Both the position numbers and the translations under genes were made by a program. Positions 28,975 to 39,252 of a DNA stretch of 64,000 nt are shown one piece after another. Source of the stretch: a virus; the IMG/VR virus record IMGVR_UViG_3300022689_000474, positions 62,001 through 126,000 of that record. The stretch is one strand, 5' to 3'. Position 1 is the first letter of the stretch. Every line of letters starts with the position of its first letter. The notes beneath the pieces were generated by a model that had not been told where the DNA came from, did no database searches, and was given only the letters and a program-made list of their open reading frames with translations.

Positions 28975-31900
28975 ATGAGTGATCCACTTTATGAATCTCA
29001 ATTAGCTACATTAAACCTAGAAGATCCACCTATTGAACAGGGTCCAGATGTAACTTGTTATAAATATGTATTGGTTCCAGACTATCTTGTAGATTTCTAT
29101 AAGAATAATATTAAAGATAGGTCTAAAGTTTTAATTAATGAAGAAATGGATGGAACGGGGGATAAGAAAATAATAATGGTTGATATTACTATAGATAATT
29201 TTGTCCTCTTTGAAGCTCTTAATTATTTAGCAGAAGAAATAAGTGGATTTTCTACATTTACTGATGTAAGTAATGAAGAACAATATATAATATTAGAAGA
29301 AATCTTAAATAATCCTTCTTATAAAAATGCTGTTTCAGAATATATAAATAAAAAAATCTCTGAAACAACTAAAAGTCTTGGATTGAGTAATGATATAAAA
29401 GTGACATATAGATTAATAGGATTTGAAGCTCTTTATACTTTTTATAACTTGGATAGTATTTTTAAGAAAAGTGATATAGGAGCGACTCTTACTATAGATC
29501 AAGATCTCTTAGATTTTTCTACTCGATTACTTAGAGAAAGTATCAAAGGTTTAAGACTATTTACATTTGACCCCCCATTAGTAGAGAAAAAAAATCCTGA
29601 TGATAGTTTTAGATATGAAGTAATACCTCTTCATTTATTTAAGAATGCTCAAGTAGGTTTTGAGTATGATATTACGTTTAATATAGATTATGTACCTCAA
29701 GAGGGCTGTCAAGAACCTCAAGCTGAAACTGCCCCTACTCAACCAACTCCAACTATTACAGCAGAAGAAGCTACAGTACCAATAGATGCTACTTCTATTA
29801 GTCCGATAGAAGATGAAGAGGTAGTATCACAAACTACTCCTAATGGATCTCTTTACTGTCCTACTGATGAACAGGTTGAGTTAGAAATAGATACCTTAAG
29901 AAAAAAAGCAATTCTTTCATATGAAACTCTAATATCTGAAGCTGAAAGTTTTACATTCACAGATTCAGTATCGGAGTTATATAACAATATTAAGCCATCT
30001 TTAGTTAATATAGATAAAGAGAATTTATTAGATTCTATATTTTCTAAAACTATTGGAGAAGATACTACTCTATCTAAATTAATTCAAGCACAAGACAATC
30101 TAAATCAAATAATACTTCAAATAACAAATGACAGTATTCCATCATCAACTGATCTTGATAAAAACAAGTTAGAGACTTTATACAACCATATTCAAAATAT
30201 TATAGATATACATCGACAGTATCTAACTTTGATAAATTATAAGGATAATTGTGAAAATCCAGAAGTAAATGATAAACTTATTGAACCTGAACCTGTTGAA
30301 CCTACAGAGAAACCAGAAGTACCTCAAGAAGAAGTAGAAGTAGATGCAGGTCCTTGTGAAATATTCCCTAATAAAGGAAATGATGATTGGGGTATTAAAT
30401 TTACTTATAAAGAAAGTCCTAATATAAGTGGATTACTTAGGGCTAGTTGTGAAGGTACTGCCGGTTCATTCTATGATGATACTGGAGAGAATGATGATAT
30501 TGAAGAAGAAGTTCTTCTTAATAATCAAGAAGAAGGCGGAGAAGGATCAGAAGATAGACAAGCTTTAGCAGAAGCTACAATAAACACAATAGAAGAGAGA
30601 GAACAAAGAATAGCAGAAGAAGGTAGTGCGGTATCAGGGCCAAGTACTCCTGAGTTATCATCATCTTCTGGAGGTTATTCATCAGGAGGAGAATTACATG
30701 AATGGGAAATGACTTTATTACCCGCCATGAGATCAGTAGTTCCAAAAAGTCCTGGTATGGATGTTCCTAATGTAATGCCTGGTTTACAATTCCAGATACG
30801 TTCAAATATAGCTAAACATAGAGTACCTGGAGGACAAGCTATATATCAGAATTTAGGTGTAGATTCTGTCATGGTAACTATAGTAGGTTGTTTTACAGGT
30901 GATGGGGGGTATGCTACAGAAGCTTCCTTGGCTGGAAGGGGAGAGAGTGTAACTACTGCTTCTCCAATACTTTCAGAGGGTGATAATCCTTTCATAAATT
31001 TAAGTAGAGAACTAAGTGATGATGAAAAAACCCAACTTGAGAACTTTCCTTTAGAAACAGATCCCCAGAATGCATTAAATACATTTAATAGTTCTAATGT
31101 TACAGATATGAACTTTAATGGTTTATCTAGTATATCTACAAGTTCTATGAAACCTACAGGAAGGGGAGGAAGAATATGGGAATTAGATGGATGCCCCTGT
31201 GATCCTGATATGGGTAACTCTTATTTATCTAATAGTGACCAACCATATATAGTAGGTAGTGGAAGTAAAGTAATACCTCAATACTTTAATGGACCTGATT
31301 GGAATCAGAGACCAACGATGTTTACATTATATGAACAATTAAGGAGATTAGATTCATATCATGAATTTACTTCTTTTTATAAAATGGCTATAGAACAAGG
31401 AAGAGAATTAGAAATAGAGATAAATTTAGATAAATATAGTAATGGTTTAGAATCTCAAAAGAATTTATATAAGAAGTATGGATTAGATTCTACATCATCA
31501 GTAAAACATATGGATAGTGATTGGGGTCCTTTAAGGAATGGTGCTAATGGTAATCCTAGATTCAAAGGACTTATTAAAGCAATGGAAGTATATCATTCTA
31601 AAGGGGATAGAACATGGTATTTAATGCAAGTAGAATTAACGGATTTAGGTCTTACTACTGATATCCCTTTAAATCTTACTAAGATAGTACAAGAGGCAAG
31701 TGATCAAGCCATACAAGAAGCAGGTAGTGAAGATGATAGTGGATTTACAACAGAGTCGAATAGATTACTTGACTGTTTACTTATGGAACATCCTGAATAT
31801 TCTGTGGATCAATTTAATGATGTACCTAATAGAGCTTATTATAGATCAAGTACTAGTGATTCTAATAAAAATAATAGAATGGTATGGTCTACTACAACTG

Positions 31901-34900
31901 GACAAGGTATGTTATATACTGTTGAGAAAGTAAAAGTAGCTAAGCAAGAAATTAAGTATGCTAAAGCAATTGGTTCAAAGACTCTATTAGAACCTAGAGA
32001 AATGATAGGAGCTCTTATAGAAGGAGGAAGAAGTAGTAGATGGAAGTTATCTGATATAAGATCTTTTAAGAAATATTTACATTTATTAAATACTGGAGCT
32101 ATTTATGCCATTCCAAATTCTGCTGCGGGAAATTGTGGTAATCAAGCCCCTAGACCGAGAGAAGAAGGAAATGAACTTGAAGTTGCTCTTGGACCTTCTG
32201 AAGCTGTAGGAGATAATACATTAAGATATGGAAATATTCAATCTATTCCTTGGTTGAGTGAATTACTTGAGGGTGTTGACTCGAAGGATCCTAATCATTT
32301 AGGTTATTGGAAACCTAAACAATGGAAAACAGAAGAATTAGGAGGTGGAGAAAGTGAAAACGTTACTAAACTTTTCTCCTCTTTAAATGAGATTTATAAT
32401 GATGAAGATCTAACCGATTCTAATATTGATACTGCTTGGTTTATGGGATATAGATTAAAACTTATTAAAACTGGCCCATTACAAGGCTATGGACTTATTA
32501 GAAGAAGTAATAACGCTTTTACAATATTAAACCCTGCCCAAGTTATTCTTAATATTACTGAAGGTGAAGGCACTGGTAATTGGAAAAACTTTAATGTTGA
32601 AGGAGACTTAGAAAAAGTCATAAGTAATGTTTGTTTAAGAAGAAATCCTAACGGAATACTTGATAGGATGTCTACTGGTTATGGAAGTGATGATCCACAA
32701 CTTATAAAAGAACAAGCTGAGTCTTGTATGACCTTTTTTACTCAGGGTGATATAGCTAATTGGCAGTCTTCTTCTATAGATACTGGAGATCCATATAGGA
32801 TTGGAGATGGAGAATTAATCAGAAGACTTGTTGCTAAAGTTTTACTAAGTTGTGGGAGTCTAGTTGTAGATGTAGTTGGTGGATTGTTTTTATCAGTAGC
32901 AGCTGGTTTATTAACTGGTGGTGTTTTAGCTTTTATAGGAGCAGTCTTTACTCTTTTTACTGCGGTTGTTGCTTTAATTGATTGTCTTAAAGCAAGTTGG
33001 GATATAATTCAATACTTAAGGTTAGAAGATAAAAGTAGAATTTCTGTACCCAGTAATCAGGAATTACAACTAGATATTCTCTTTGCATTAGTTCCTTTCG
33101 TTCCCCAATTAGGTGCTTTTAAAACATTTGTTAATGCGGCTCGAGGTGCTTTTCAAAAGATTAAAACTGTTGCTCAAGCCTTTGAAAAGATACCTATATT
33201 AGGTAGTGTAATAGGCGTCGTTAAAAAAATGTATAAAGCACTTGTTGATTATGTTAAACCTTCTCCAGGCACAGAGGCACTTCTAAATAGAATCTCTGAT
33301 TTTCTTGAAGATGTAAGATTGAAAATGGGGAAAAAACCAGCTCCTACTACTCCTGGTACTCCTGGTTCTAGTACTCCTGGTACTCCTGGTTCTAGTACTC
33401 CTGGTACTCCTGGTTCTGGTAGTACTCCAGGTATACCTTCATTAAAATCAGTAGATGATTTTATAGATGAAATTCCTACTAATATAAGGCAGAGTATTGG
33501 AGAAAATAATCTACAAAGCTTTTTTAATGATCTTGCAAATAAATTTGGTATTCCTAGTAATGCAACTCCAGGTATTACCATTGATGGTGATCTCTTGTAT
33601 TCATGGCATGATGCTGCAGGTGTTCGTCATGAATTAACTCTTTTTCCTAGTGCTGAGTCAGGAAAGGTTCGTATAAAATATGGAAGGGGTCCTGATATAG
33701 GTCAAGTAAAAACTGTAAGTGATGGAGTATATAATGTAGATGATATAGATAATATTATTACTAATCCCCCTCCTAATAATACTCCTCCAGGTACTACCTC
33801 TCCCCCTGTAAATAAAATCTCTGTACAAGATTTTAAAAATCAAGTTACTTTATCACCACAAGTTGTTGATTCTATAAATGCTAATCAACTAACATCAGAT
33901 CAATTTATAGACAGTCTAATAAATAAATTTAATATATCTCAAGATGCTAATTTCACCACTCTAGCAGATGGTTCAATTATTGCTGATTGGGAAGTTAATG
34001 GAGTTAGAAAAAGGCTTAAATTATCTCCTACTAATAATGATAATTTTAAAATAGAATATCTTGCACCAGATGGAACTAATAAATCGATAGAGTTAAATCC
34101 ACAAGAATTAGATTATGTTGATGTAGATACAGGTACGCTTATTTTTCCTTCCTCTCCCCTTCCTCCTTCGTCTCCCCTTCCTCCTTCCCCTCTACCAGAT
34201 GTTCCCCGACATTCTGGTACTGGATTAGAGATTCTTAAACTTAACGGAGGAAATGCGTTAGCACCTGTTAAAGGAGATATTATAAATGGATTAAGGTTTC
34301 CTGAAACTGGTACTATTAAAGATATTCCAACTCCAGATGCATTAAAAGTTCCTGGTAATGGCGTAACACAATATGGTAGCTATGGTGCAAAATTAATGGA
34401 ATGGACTGATGCAATGGGAGTAGATAGAACGGTAGCAGTAGTTGCTTACACAGATGGTTCAGTTACAGCGGCTGAAGTCACTTTAGATACTTCTGGACAG
34501 ATTGTAAGTGTTGGTAAAAAAGTTAATACTTCTAATTCTGACTTTAATGATTTAACAGACTTTTTTAACATTCCTAATTATGGTGGAAATCTTAATATAG
34601 CAAATGTTCCCCCTCATCCTAATCGTACTGGTGTTCAAATCCAACGTCCTACAATACAGAAAGCTATAGATGGTCTAGGTATCAATGCTGGTGCTACAGT
34701 AAATCCTATTGTACATACAGATGGAGCGGGAATTCCATATCAAGGATATGAATTTACTTGGACAGATGCTAATAATATAACCAGAAAAGTAGAAATAGCG
34801 GAATCTTCTAGCACCAGGATGCTTGTAAAAGATCCTATAACAGGTGTTTGGAGTCAACAACCTCATGATAATCTCTTTGTTCCAATTCAAGCAAGTGATG

Positions 34901-36807
34901 GAACTAATCCAAATAATATAGTTTCAAGTGGAGATATTATTCATAACCAACCTGAGATGTCAAGAGAGATAGCAGCGGAGTTTAATTTACAACAAGGTGG
35001 GGGAGCTACAGATTTAGTTATTACACCTCAATCTTTTTCTTGGAAGGATAAAGATGGTATTCCAAGAACAGTTTCTATTTATAATGGTGATGACCCTACT
35101 GCTGGATTATTACAATATAGACTTAAGATTGATGAGGGTCCTAATGCTGGAACAACATATTTGATTGATCGTAGAGCTGGTGGTTCTGTCGTAGCGACTC
35201 GTCCAGATGGTTCAACAAATAATTTAACTTTAGATGATTATAGAGCAGAAATAAATCAAGTACCCTCCACCACTCAAACTACTACTTCTCCTCCTAACTC
35301 TAGTCCGGGTTCGACTCCCAATCCCAATCCCAATCCTCCCAATCCTAATCCTCCTCAAACTCCACTTACAACTCAAACACCTGCTAGTAATGCTTATTAT
35401 GATGTAGATCAGAGTCAATTAGTTAACTTAATACCGGACCAAGCAGTTAGAAACAATGTAGTACAAGGTATGAATATTCCAAGTAATGCAACACCACAAT
35501 ATTCAGCTAATGGTAACAGTATAGACTATACTTGGATTGATGGTGATACTACTCATCTTGCAAGAGTAATTAAAAATCCAGATGGTACTTATAGTGTTTC
35601 TCGTAATATTGTTAATAGTACGGCTTCAGTGGGTTATACCGTTGATAATGTAACGGAACAAACAAACTTAACAAATCAATTGTTGAGTAGTAATAATACT
35701 GGATTATCTTCTAGCTTACCTGGGAGTCAAAACCCTCCTGGTACTTCTCCCTCAAATACTCCTGATAATACTCCTAGTACTGAAGGTACTACTATTCCTG
35801 ATAATACTCCTAGTAATACTCAACAGACTGGCCCTGAAAATTCTATAACTGCTGGCCAAAATTCAAGGCCTAATGGAAATTCAGTAACAAAGGATTCTTT
35901 ACCAGATAATGTTCAATCACAAATTCCTGATGGAGCTGAGATTATAGAAACTCCTCAAGGTGATATAGTTTGGAAACAGGATAACCCGGATGGTACAGTA
36001 ACTTGGACAAGGGTTGATCCTAATAACCCTAATCCTACTCCAGGTTCTACTACTCCTGATAATGCTGGAACTTTAGATCCACAGAATCCTCCTCCTGATA
36101 CTTCGGGGACAACTATTCCTGCTTCTTCTCAGACTAATCCTATTCTTCCTGATAATAGTGTACGTCAAGGTTCTTCCTTGACTGACCAAGAGGGTATAGA
36201 TCTTAGCAATAGAATTTTCTTCCTTAAACATGAGAATGGTTCTCTGATTTATAACCGTACAGAGGTAGAGACAGTACAACAATTAGGTGATGGAAGTATA
36301 AAGATAGTTACAAAGCCAATACCTCTTGGGCCTGACGACGCCAAGTATCAACAAGATGTGTTTGTGTATGCATCTGATGGATCCTTCATTTCTTTTGATC
36401 CTTACTACATTCTTCAGGATGGTAGAAAGATTTTAAAGTTTGAATGGTTAAGAACTTCAGGGACAACTATTCCTTCTCAGACTCCTAATACTAATATACG
36501 TCAAGCTTCTTCATTGACTCCACAAGAGGAAGCAGATCTTATTAATAGGATTCCAGATCTTATTTCTGATAATGACTCATTGATATTTTATGATGACGCT
36601 GTAGATACTATACAACAATTAGATGATGGAAGAATGATAATAATTACACAAAAAATATCTATTGCTAGTGGACCTATTGATCCTCTTGCACCTGCAAATA
36701 CTGCGTTTATTCATGGAGAATATTTCTTGGCACCAGATGGGACGGTGTCGACCCGTAATTTTATATATACTCTTACAGACGGGACACTAAGGACACGTGG
36801 ATCTTAA
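28975..36807 (+). CDS. Giant modular virion/adhesin-like protein, 2610 aa
   Basis: The family is not recognised. The N-terminal part (1-530) has helical segments and Glu/Pro-rich linkers. A structural region (about 570-905) includes MPGLQFQIRSNIAKHRVPGG and RTWYLMQVELTDLG, which feel like baseplate-associated domains. A hydrophobic block (about 1290-1345) could be membrane-active. After a Thr-Pro-Gly linker (about 1459-1487) come seven modules centred on a conserved Trp in the pattern [YF]-x-W-x-D-x-x-G-x-x-R (W1544, 1672, 1810, 1929, 2023, 2187, 2333; some degenerate), joined by Pro/Thr/Asn-rich spacers. The C-terminus is a tandem pair of about 100-residue units starting VRQGSSLT and IRQASSLT. 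AGGT at 28962-28965 supports the start. I infer a surface or adhesion role; a tail-tip protein is also plausible. Confidence 0.7.
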   Translation: MSDPLYESQLATLNLEDPPIEQGPDVTCYKYVLVPDYLVDFYKNNIKDRSKVLINEEMDGTGDKKIIMVDITIDNFVLFEALNYLAEEISGFSTFTDVSNEEQYIILEEILNNPSYKNAVSEYINKKISETTKSLGLSNDIKVTYRLIGFEALYTFYNLDSIFKKSDIGATLTIDQDLLDFSTRLLRESIKGLRLFTFDPPLVEKKNPDDSFRYEVIPLHLFKNAQVGFEYDITFNIDYVPQEGCQEPQAETAPTQPTPTITAEEATVPIDATSISPIEDEEVVSQTTPNGSLYCPTDEQVELEIDTLRKKAILSYETLISEAESFTFTDSVSELYNNIKPSLVNIDKENLLDSIFSKTIGEDTTLSKLIQAQDNLNQIILQITNDSIPSSTDLDKNKLETLYNHIQNIIDIHRQYLTLINYKDNCENPEVNDKLIEPEPVEPTEKPEVPQEEVEVDAGPCEIFPNKGNDDWGIKFTYKESPNISGLLRASCEGTAGSFYDDTGENDDIEEEVLLNNQEEGGEGSEDRQALAEATINTIEEREQRIAEEGSAVSGPSTPELSSSSGGYSSGGELHEWEMTLLPAMRSVVPKSPGMDVPNVMPGLQFQIRSNIAKHRVPGGQAIYQNLGVDSVMVTIVGCFTGDGGYATEASLAGRGESVTTASPILSEGDNPFINLSRELSDDEKTQLENFPLETDPQNALNTFNSSNVTDMNFNGLSSISTSSMKPTGRGGRIWELDGCPCDPDMGNSYLSNSDQPYIVGSGSKVIPQYFNGPDWNQRPTMFTLYEQLRRLDSYHEFTSFYKMAIEQGRELEIEINLDKYSNGLESQKNLYKKYGLDSTSSVKHMDSDWGPLRNGANGNPRFKGLIKAMEVYHSKGDRTWYLMQVELTDLGLTTDIPLNLTKIVQEASDQAIQEAGSEDDSGFTTESNRLLDCLLMEHPEYSVDQFNDVPNRAYYRSSTSDSNKNNRMVWSTTTGQGMLYTVEKVKVAKQEIKYAKAIGSKTLLEPREMIGALIEGGRSSRWKLSDIRSFKKYLHLLNTGAIYAIPNSAAGNCGNQAPRPREEGNELEVALGPSEAVGDNTLRYGNIQSIPWLSELLEGVDSKDPNHLGYWKPKQWKTEELGGGESENVTKLFSSLNEIYNDEDLTDSNIDTAWFMGYRLKLIKTGPLQGYGLIRRSNNAFTILNPAQVILNITEGEGTGNWKNFNVEGDLEKVISNVCLRRNPNGILDRMSTGYGSDDPQLIKEQAESCMTFFTQGDIANWQSSSIDTGDPYRIGDGELIRRLVAKVLLSCGSLVVDVVGGLFLSVAAGLLTGGVLAFIGAVFTLFTAVVALIDCLKASWDIIQYLRLEDKSRISVPSNQELQLDILFALVPFVPQLGAFKTFVNAARGAFQKIKTVAQAFEKIPILGSVIGVVKKMYKALVDYVKPSPGTEALLNRISDFLEDVRLKMGKKPAPTTPGTPGSSTPGTPGSSTPGTPGSGSTPGIPSLKSVDDFIDEIPTNIRQSIGENNLQSFFNDLANKFGIPSNATPGITIDGDLLYSWHDAAGVRHELTLFPSAESGKVRIKYGRGPDIGQVKTVSDGVYNVDDIDNIITNPPPNNTPPGTTSPPVNKISVQDFKNQVTLSPQVVDSINANQLTSDQFIDSLINKFNISQDANFTTLADGSIIADWEVNGVRKRLKLSPTNNDNFKIEYLAPDGTNKSIELNPQELDYVDVDTGTLIFPSSPLPPSSPLPPSPLPDVPRHSGTGLEILKLNGGNALAPVKGDIINGLRFPETGTIKDIPTPDALKVPGNGVTQYGSYGAKLMEWTDAMGVDRTVAVVAYTDGSVTAAEVTLDTSGQIVSVGKKVNTSNSDFNDLTDFFNIPNYGGNLNIANVPPHPNRTGVQIQRPTIQKAIDGLGINAGATVNPIVHTDGAGIPYQGYEFTWTDANNITRKVEIAESSSTRMLVKDPITGVWSQQPHDNLFVPIQASDGTNPNNIVSSGDIIHNQPEMSREIAAEFNLQQGGGATDLVITPQSFSWKDKDGIPRTVSIYNGDDPTAGLLQYRLKIDEGPNAGTTYLIDRRAGGSVVATRPDGSTNNLTLDDYRAEINQVPSTTQTTTSPPNSSPGSTPNPNPNPPNPNPPQTPLTTQTPASNAYYDVDQSQLVNLIPDQAVRNNVVQGMNIPSNATPQYSANGNSIDYTWIDGDTTHLARVIKNPDGTYSVSRNIVNSTASVGYTVDNVTEQTNLTNQLLSSNNTGLSSSLPGSQNPPGTSPSNTPDNTPSTEGTTIPDNTPSNTQQTGPENSITAGQNSRPNGNSVTKDSLPDNVQSQIPDGAEIIETPQGDIVWKQDNPDGTVTWTRVDPNNPNPTPGSTTPDNAGTLDPQNPPPDTSGTTIPASSQTNPILPDNSVRQGSSLTDQEGIDLSNRIFFLKHENGSLIYNRTEVETVQQLGDGSIKIVTKPIPLGPDDAKYQQDVFVYASDGSFISFDPYYILQDGRKILKFEWLRTSGTTIPSQTPNTNIRQASSLTPQEEADLINRIPDLISDNDSLIFYDDAVDTIQQLDDGRMIIITQKISIASGPIDPLAPANTAFIHGEYFLAPDGTVSTRNFIYTLTDGTLRTRGS
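33351..33430 (+). repeat. 24-bp tandem repeat encoding a Thr-Pro-Gly linker
   Basis: A 24-bp unit (ggtactcctggttctagtact) is repeated about three times in tandem and encodes T-P-G-T-P-G-S-S. It separates the hydrophobic half of the 2610-residue protein from its repeated W-x-D modules, and its near-identity suggests recent expansion. Confidence 0.8.
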
Positions 36808-36938
36808 AATAAGACTATCTTACTATTGTTACTTTAATTGGAGGGGAAGTTTTATATCTTATTAAGGAAAAATTTAGAGAATTATTTGGAGATTAATTAT
36901 ATAATAGTAAAAGGAGTATCTAAAAAATAAATAAAGTT
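36808..36938 (+). other. Intergenic gap after the giant modular gene
   Basis: The 131 nt hold no gene. A weak TAAGA-CTA-TCTTA hairpin lies just after the stop, and AAAGGAG occurs about 22 nt before the next ATG, too far to be a normal ribosome-binding site. A TATAAT at 36900-36905 lacks a convincing -35. The region may hold a promoter, but I cannot show it. Confidence 0.35.
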
Positions 36939-37448
36939 ATGAATAAAGGATTTGCAGTAATAGAAAAACCTAAAAAGTTAATATCTCATTCTTTAACCAA
37001 AAATGGGACTTTAGAAAATAACTTCGAAGAAGTATTTAAAAGGGCTTGTAATACTAAATATACTTATGTATATATGGCTAAGATCTCTCCTGTGAAATTA
37101 AATAATTTCATGGTAGATCCTTATGGTGTAAATTTTATAAAAAGTATATCTATAAGGAGATACTTATTAAGCCCTTCTTTATATAAAAGTTTAAAGCATA
37201 ATGAAAGTATAATACAGAAATATGTATATATGGATTGGTTAGAAAATTTATGGATATCTGGACAGGAAGTTAAATGTGTAGATGAGATATTAGAGGGCAA
37301 TTATAGAGGTCTATTAGTATTTTTAGATGTTAATAAAATGCATGATACTTTAGATCCAATAAAGAAGAATAATCTAAAGAAGGATGCAACTTTTTATATA
37401 CAAATAGGAAATAAACCAGGTAAAGAATCGTATAGTAAATTAGATTAA
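36939..37448 (+). CDS. Hypothetical protein, 169 aa
   Basis: Not recognised. The 169 residues are basic (many Lys), with helical segments around residues 60-105. It stands alone between a 131-nt gap and a clear terminator, so it is probably a separate short transcript. Alternative starts are not better placed. No motif suggests an enzymatic role. Confidence 0.75.
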   Translation: MNKGFAVIEKPKKLISHSLTKNGTLENNFEEVFKRACNTKYTYVYMAKISPVKLNNFMVDPYGVNFIKSISIRRYLLSPSLYKSLKHNESIIQKYVYMDWLENLWISGQEVKCVDEILEGNYRGLLVFLDVNKMHDTLDPIKKNNLKKDATFYIQIGNKPGKESYSKLD

Positions 37449-37457
37449 CTTTCATTT

Positions 37458-37482
37458 AAGGGTCTAGTAGGACCCTTTTATT
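37458..37482 (+). terminator. Rho-independent terminator after the 169-aa gene
   Basis: AAGGGTC (37458-37464) pairs with GACCCTT (37471-37477) across a 6-nt loop, followed by TTTTATT (counting the last stem bases). It lies about 10 nt after the stop codon, and the next gene begins directly behind it. This is one of the clearest terminators in the window. Confidence 0.8.
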
Positions 37483-37486
37483 CTAT

Positions 37487-38707
37487 ATGAATTTAAAAGA
37501 TTATAAAGATATAACTAGAATGATAGCTCAATATATCTCTCCAGATTTAAGTCTTAATAAAAGGAGAGATTTATTCTTAAAAAGTATCATACAAAATGAC
37601 TTAAAAGAATTACCATATACTAAACAAGAATTATCACAAGTAACAGATAAGTTATTTAATTCTATATTAATTTATTATGACACTAATTTTATATCTTTAC
37701 AACAGACACTCTACCCTTCTAATCCATTTATAGACCCGAGAGGACTAAATAATCCCATGTTTGATATGAGTAATGAAGGTAATATGTACTTTGATATAAA
37801 TAATCTTTTAGGAGACGAGTTAATTCAATATTCGGGTATTAAATTTGTAGACTACTATAACAAAGCAGATAATAATTCATCTTTAGTAGCTATAGGTTAT
37901 CATTCAAATGAAATACCAAATTGGATACCTTCATTTAATAACGAACCTAAATTAGTCTGGGAGTTTGTACAGTCTAATAATGACTTCCAAGTATTTCTAA
38001 AACCTTATTATTACTGTTTAATTTCTAATAGTCGATTAGAAACTCTATTTAACTATTTACCTAGAAGGACCAGGTGGAAGTATAAAGATGATGGAAGTAT
38101 ATCTGTAGATTATATATTTCCTACTGAATATAATCTTATACCCATCTATTCTAATAATTATATCCATACTCTTACAGTATTAACTAAAGAAATGGGTCAT
38201 AACTTACTTCCAAACTTTATATTCACTGGTAAAGTTTATTTTATGGGTGAAGTAGGAGAACCATATTATGAATATAGTAATATAAATAATAACTATTCTT
38301 TTCCAGGAGATTTATATATTAGTCCTCTTAAGCCTCCAAACTTAGATTTTCCTCTAGGAATTCCAAAGGCAGAAGAATTAGAAGAATGTTTAAATGATCA
38401 TATAGGGTATTATCCTAGTGATGGAGATATTGATATAGATTTAGGAATATATACTGGATATATAACTAATAATACATATCATAGTAATATCACTTATTAT
38501 TTATATAGAAGGTCAGATGATTCCATATTTTTATCTAAATATCCTCCTAAAAGGGATGTGAAGTGGATGGTAAAAGATGCCAGAAGAAAAATGTTATTAA
38601 CAATAGACCCCTATTTAAGAGATAATTCAGATATAGATATAGATATTAATATAACATCATCTAATTCACCTTCTAGTTATAAGATCTTATTGAAAGAAAT
38701 AATATGA
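37487..38707 (+). CDS. Hypothetical protein, 406 aa, probable structural
   Basis: Not recognised. It is a 406-residue Tyr/Asn/Pro-rich protein with mixed alpha/beta character (PNWIPSFNNEPKLVWEF, DVKWMVKDARRKMLL). The ATG lies just behind a terminator, so the gene may need its own promoter; I see no clear one. The stop is 7 nt before the next ATG, placing it with the two downstream genes as a likely virion (neck, tail or head-completion) cluster just before the terminase. No specific family can be named. Confidence 0.75.
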   Translation: MNLKDYKDITRMIAQYISPDLSLNKRRDLFLKSIIQNDLKELPYTKQELSQVTDKLFNSILIYYDTNFISLQQTLYPSNPFIDPRGLNNPMFDMSNEGNMYFDINNLLGDELIQYSGIKFVDYYNKADNNSSLVAIGYHSNEIPNWIPSFNNEPKLVWEFVQSNNDFQVFLKPYYYCLISNSRLETLFNYLPRRTRWKYKDDGSISVDYIFPTEYNLIPIYSNNYIHTLTVLTKEMGHNLLPNFIFTGKVYFMGEVGEPYYEYSNINNNYSFPGDLYISPLKPPNLDFPLGIPKAEELEECLNDHIGYYPSDGDIDIDLGIYTGYITNNTYHSNITYYLYRRSDDSIFLSKYPPKRDVKWMVKDARRKMLLTIDPYLRDNSDIDIDINITSSNSPSSYKILLKEII

Positions 38708-38714
38708 TAGAAAA

Positions 38715-39251
38715 ATGCAAGGAACATTATCCAGACAAATATCTATAGATATAATTCAAGATTACTTATTATTAGGTCTGGGAACTTTCTTAATATATAG
38801 ACCAGATCTTGGTCTTACTGAAATTCCTACTCCTACAGAATTAGATTTAAGATATAACATGACTATGAAAGAAGCAGTGGAATATGAAGTAGGTGGTGCC
38901 ACTTTAAATGGTTATATGAGACATTTTATTAATACTCCTTTTGTATTATATTTAGAAGGTCCTATAAGTAAGATAATATTTGATACTTATTTTATATCTA
39001 TAAAAAGAACTATGGGACCATTTACACATATTTGTATAGCTACAGGTATGAATATATTTGGGGGAGGTATTACTAATGGTAATAATAGAGGAGATACTAG
39101 AGGCTCTTTAATTGGTATCCAACCGGTCCCAACAGAAGTATTACCAGAAATAGGAGATAGACCGGATATCTTACCTGGTACAGTAGGTAAAGTATTATAT
39201 CCTGAAGAGGTATATACAGATTCTATAAAATTAGAGTTGAGCTTCTATTAA
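38715..39251 (+). CDS. Hypothetical virion protein, 178 aa
   Basis: Not recognised. The middle has a pattern seen in phage virion proteins (EYEVGGATLNGYMRHFINT, then strands and FTHICIATGMNIFGG), a strand-rich globular domain with conserved glycines. It lies 7 nt after the 406-aa gene and 1 nt before the 339-aa gene, so all three are one operon. It may be a neck or fibre-attachment protein, but this is inference only. Confidence 0.72.
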   Translation: MQGTLSRQISIDIIQDYLLLGLGTFLIYRPDLGLTEIPTPTELDLRYNMTMKEAVEYEVGGATLNGYMRHFINTPFVLYLEGPISKIIFDTYFISIKRTMGPFTHICIATGMNIFGGGITNGNNRGDTRGSLIGIQPVPTEVLPEIGDRPDILPGTVGKVLYPEEVYTDSIKLELSFY

Positions 39252-39252
39252 A

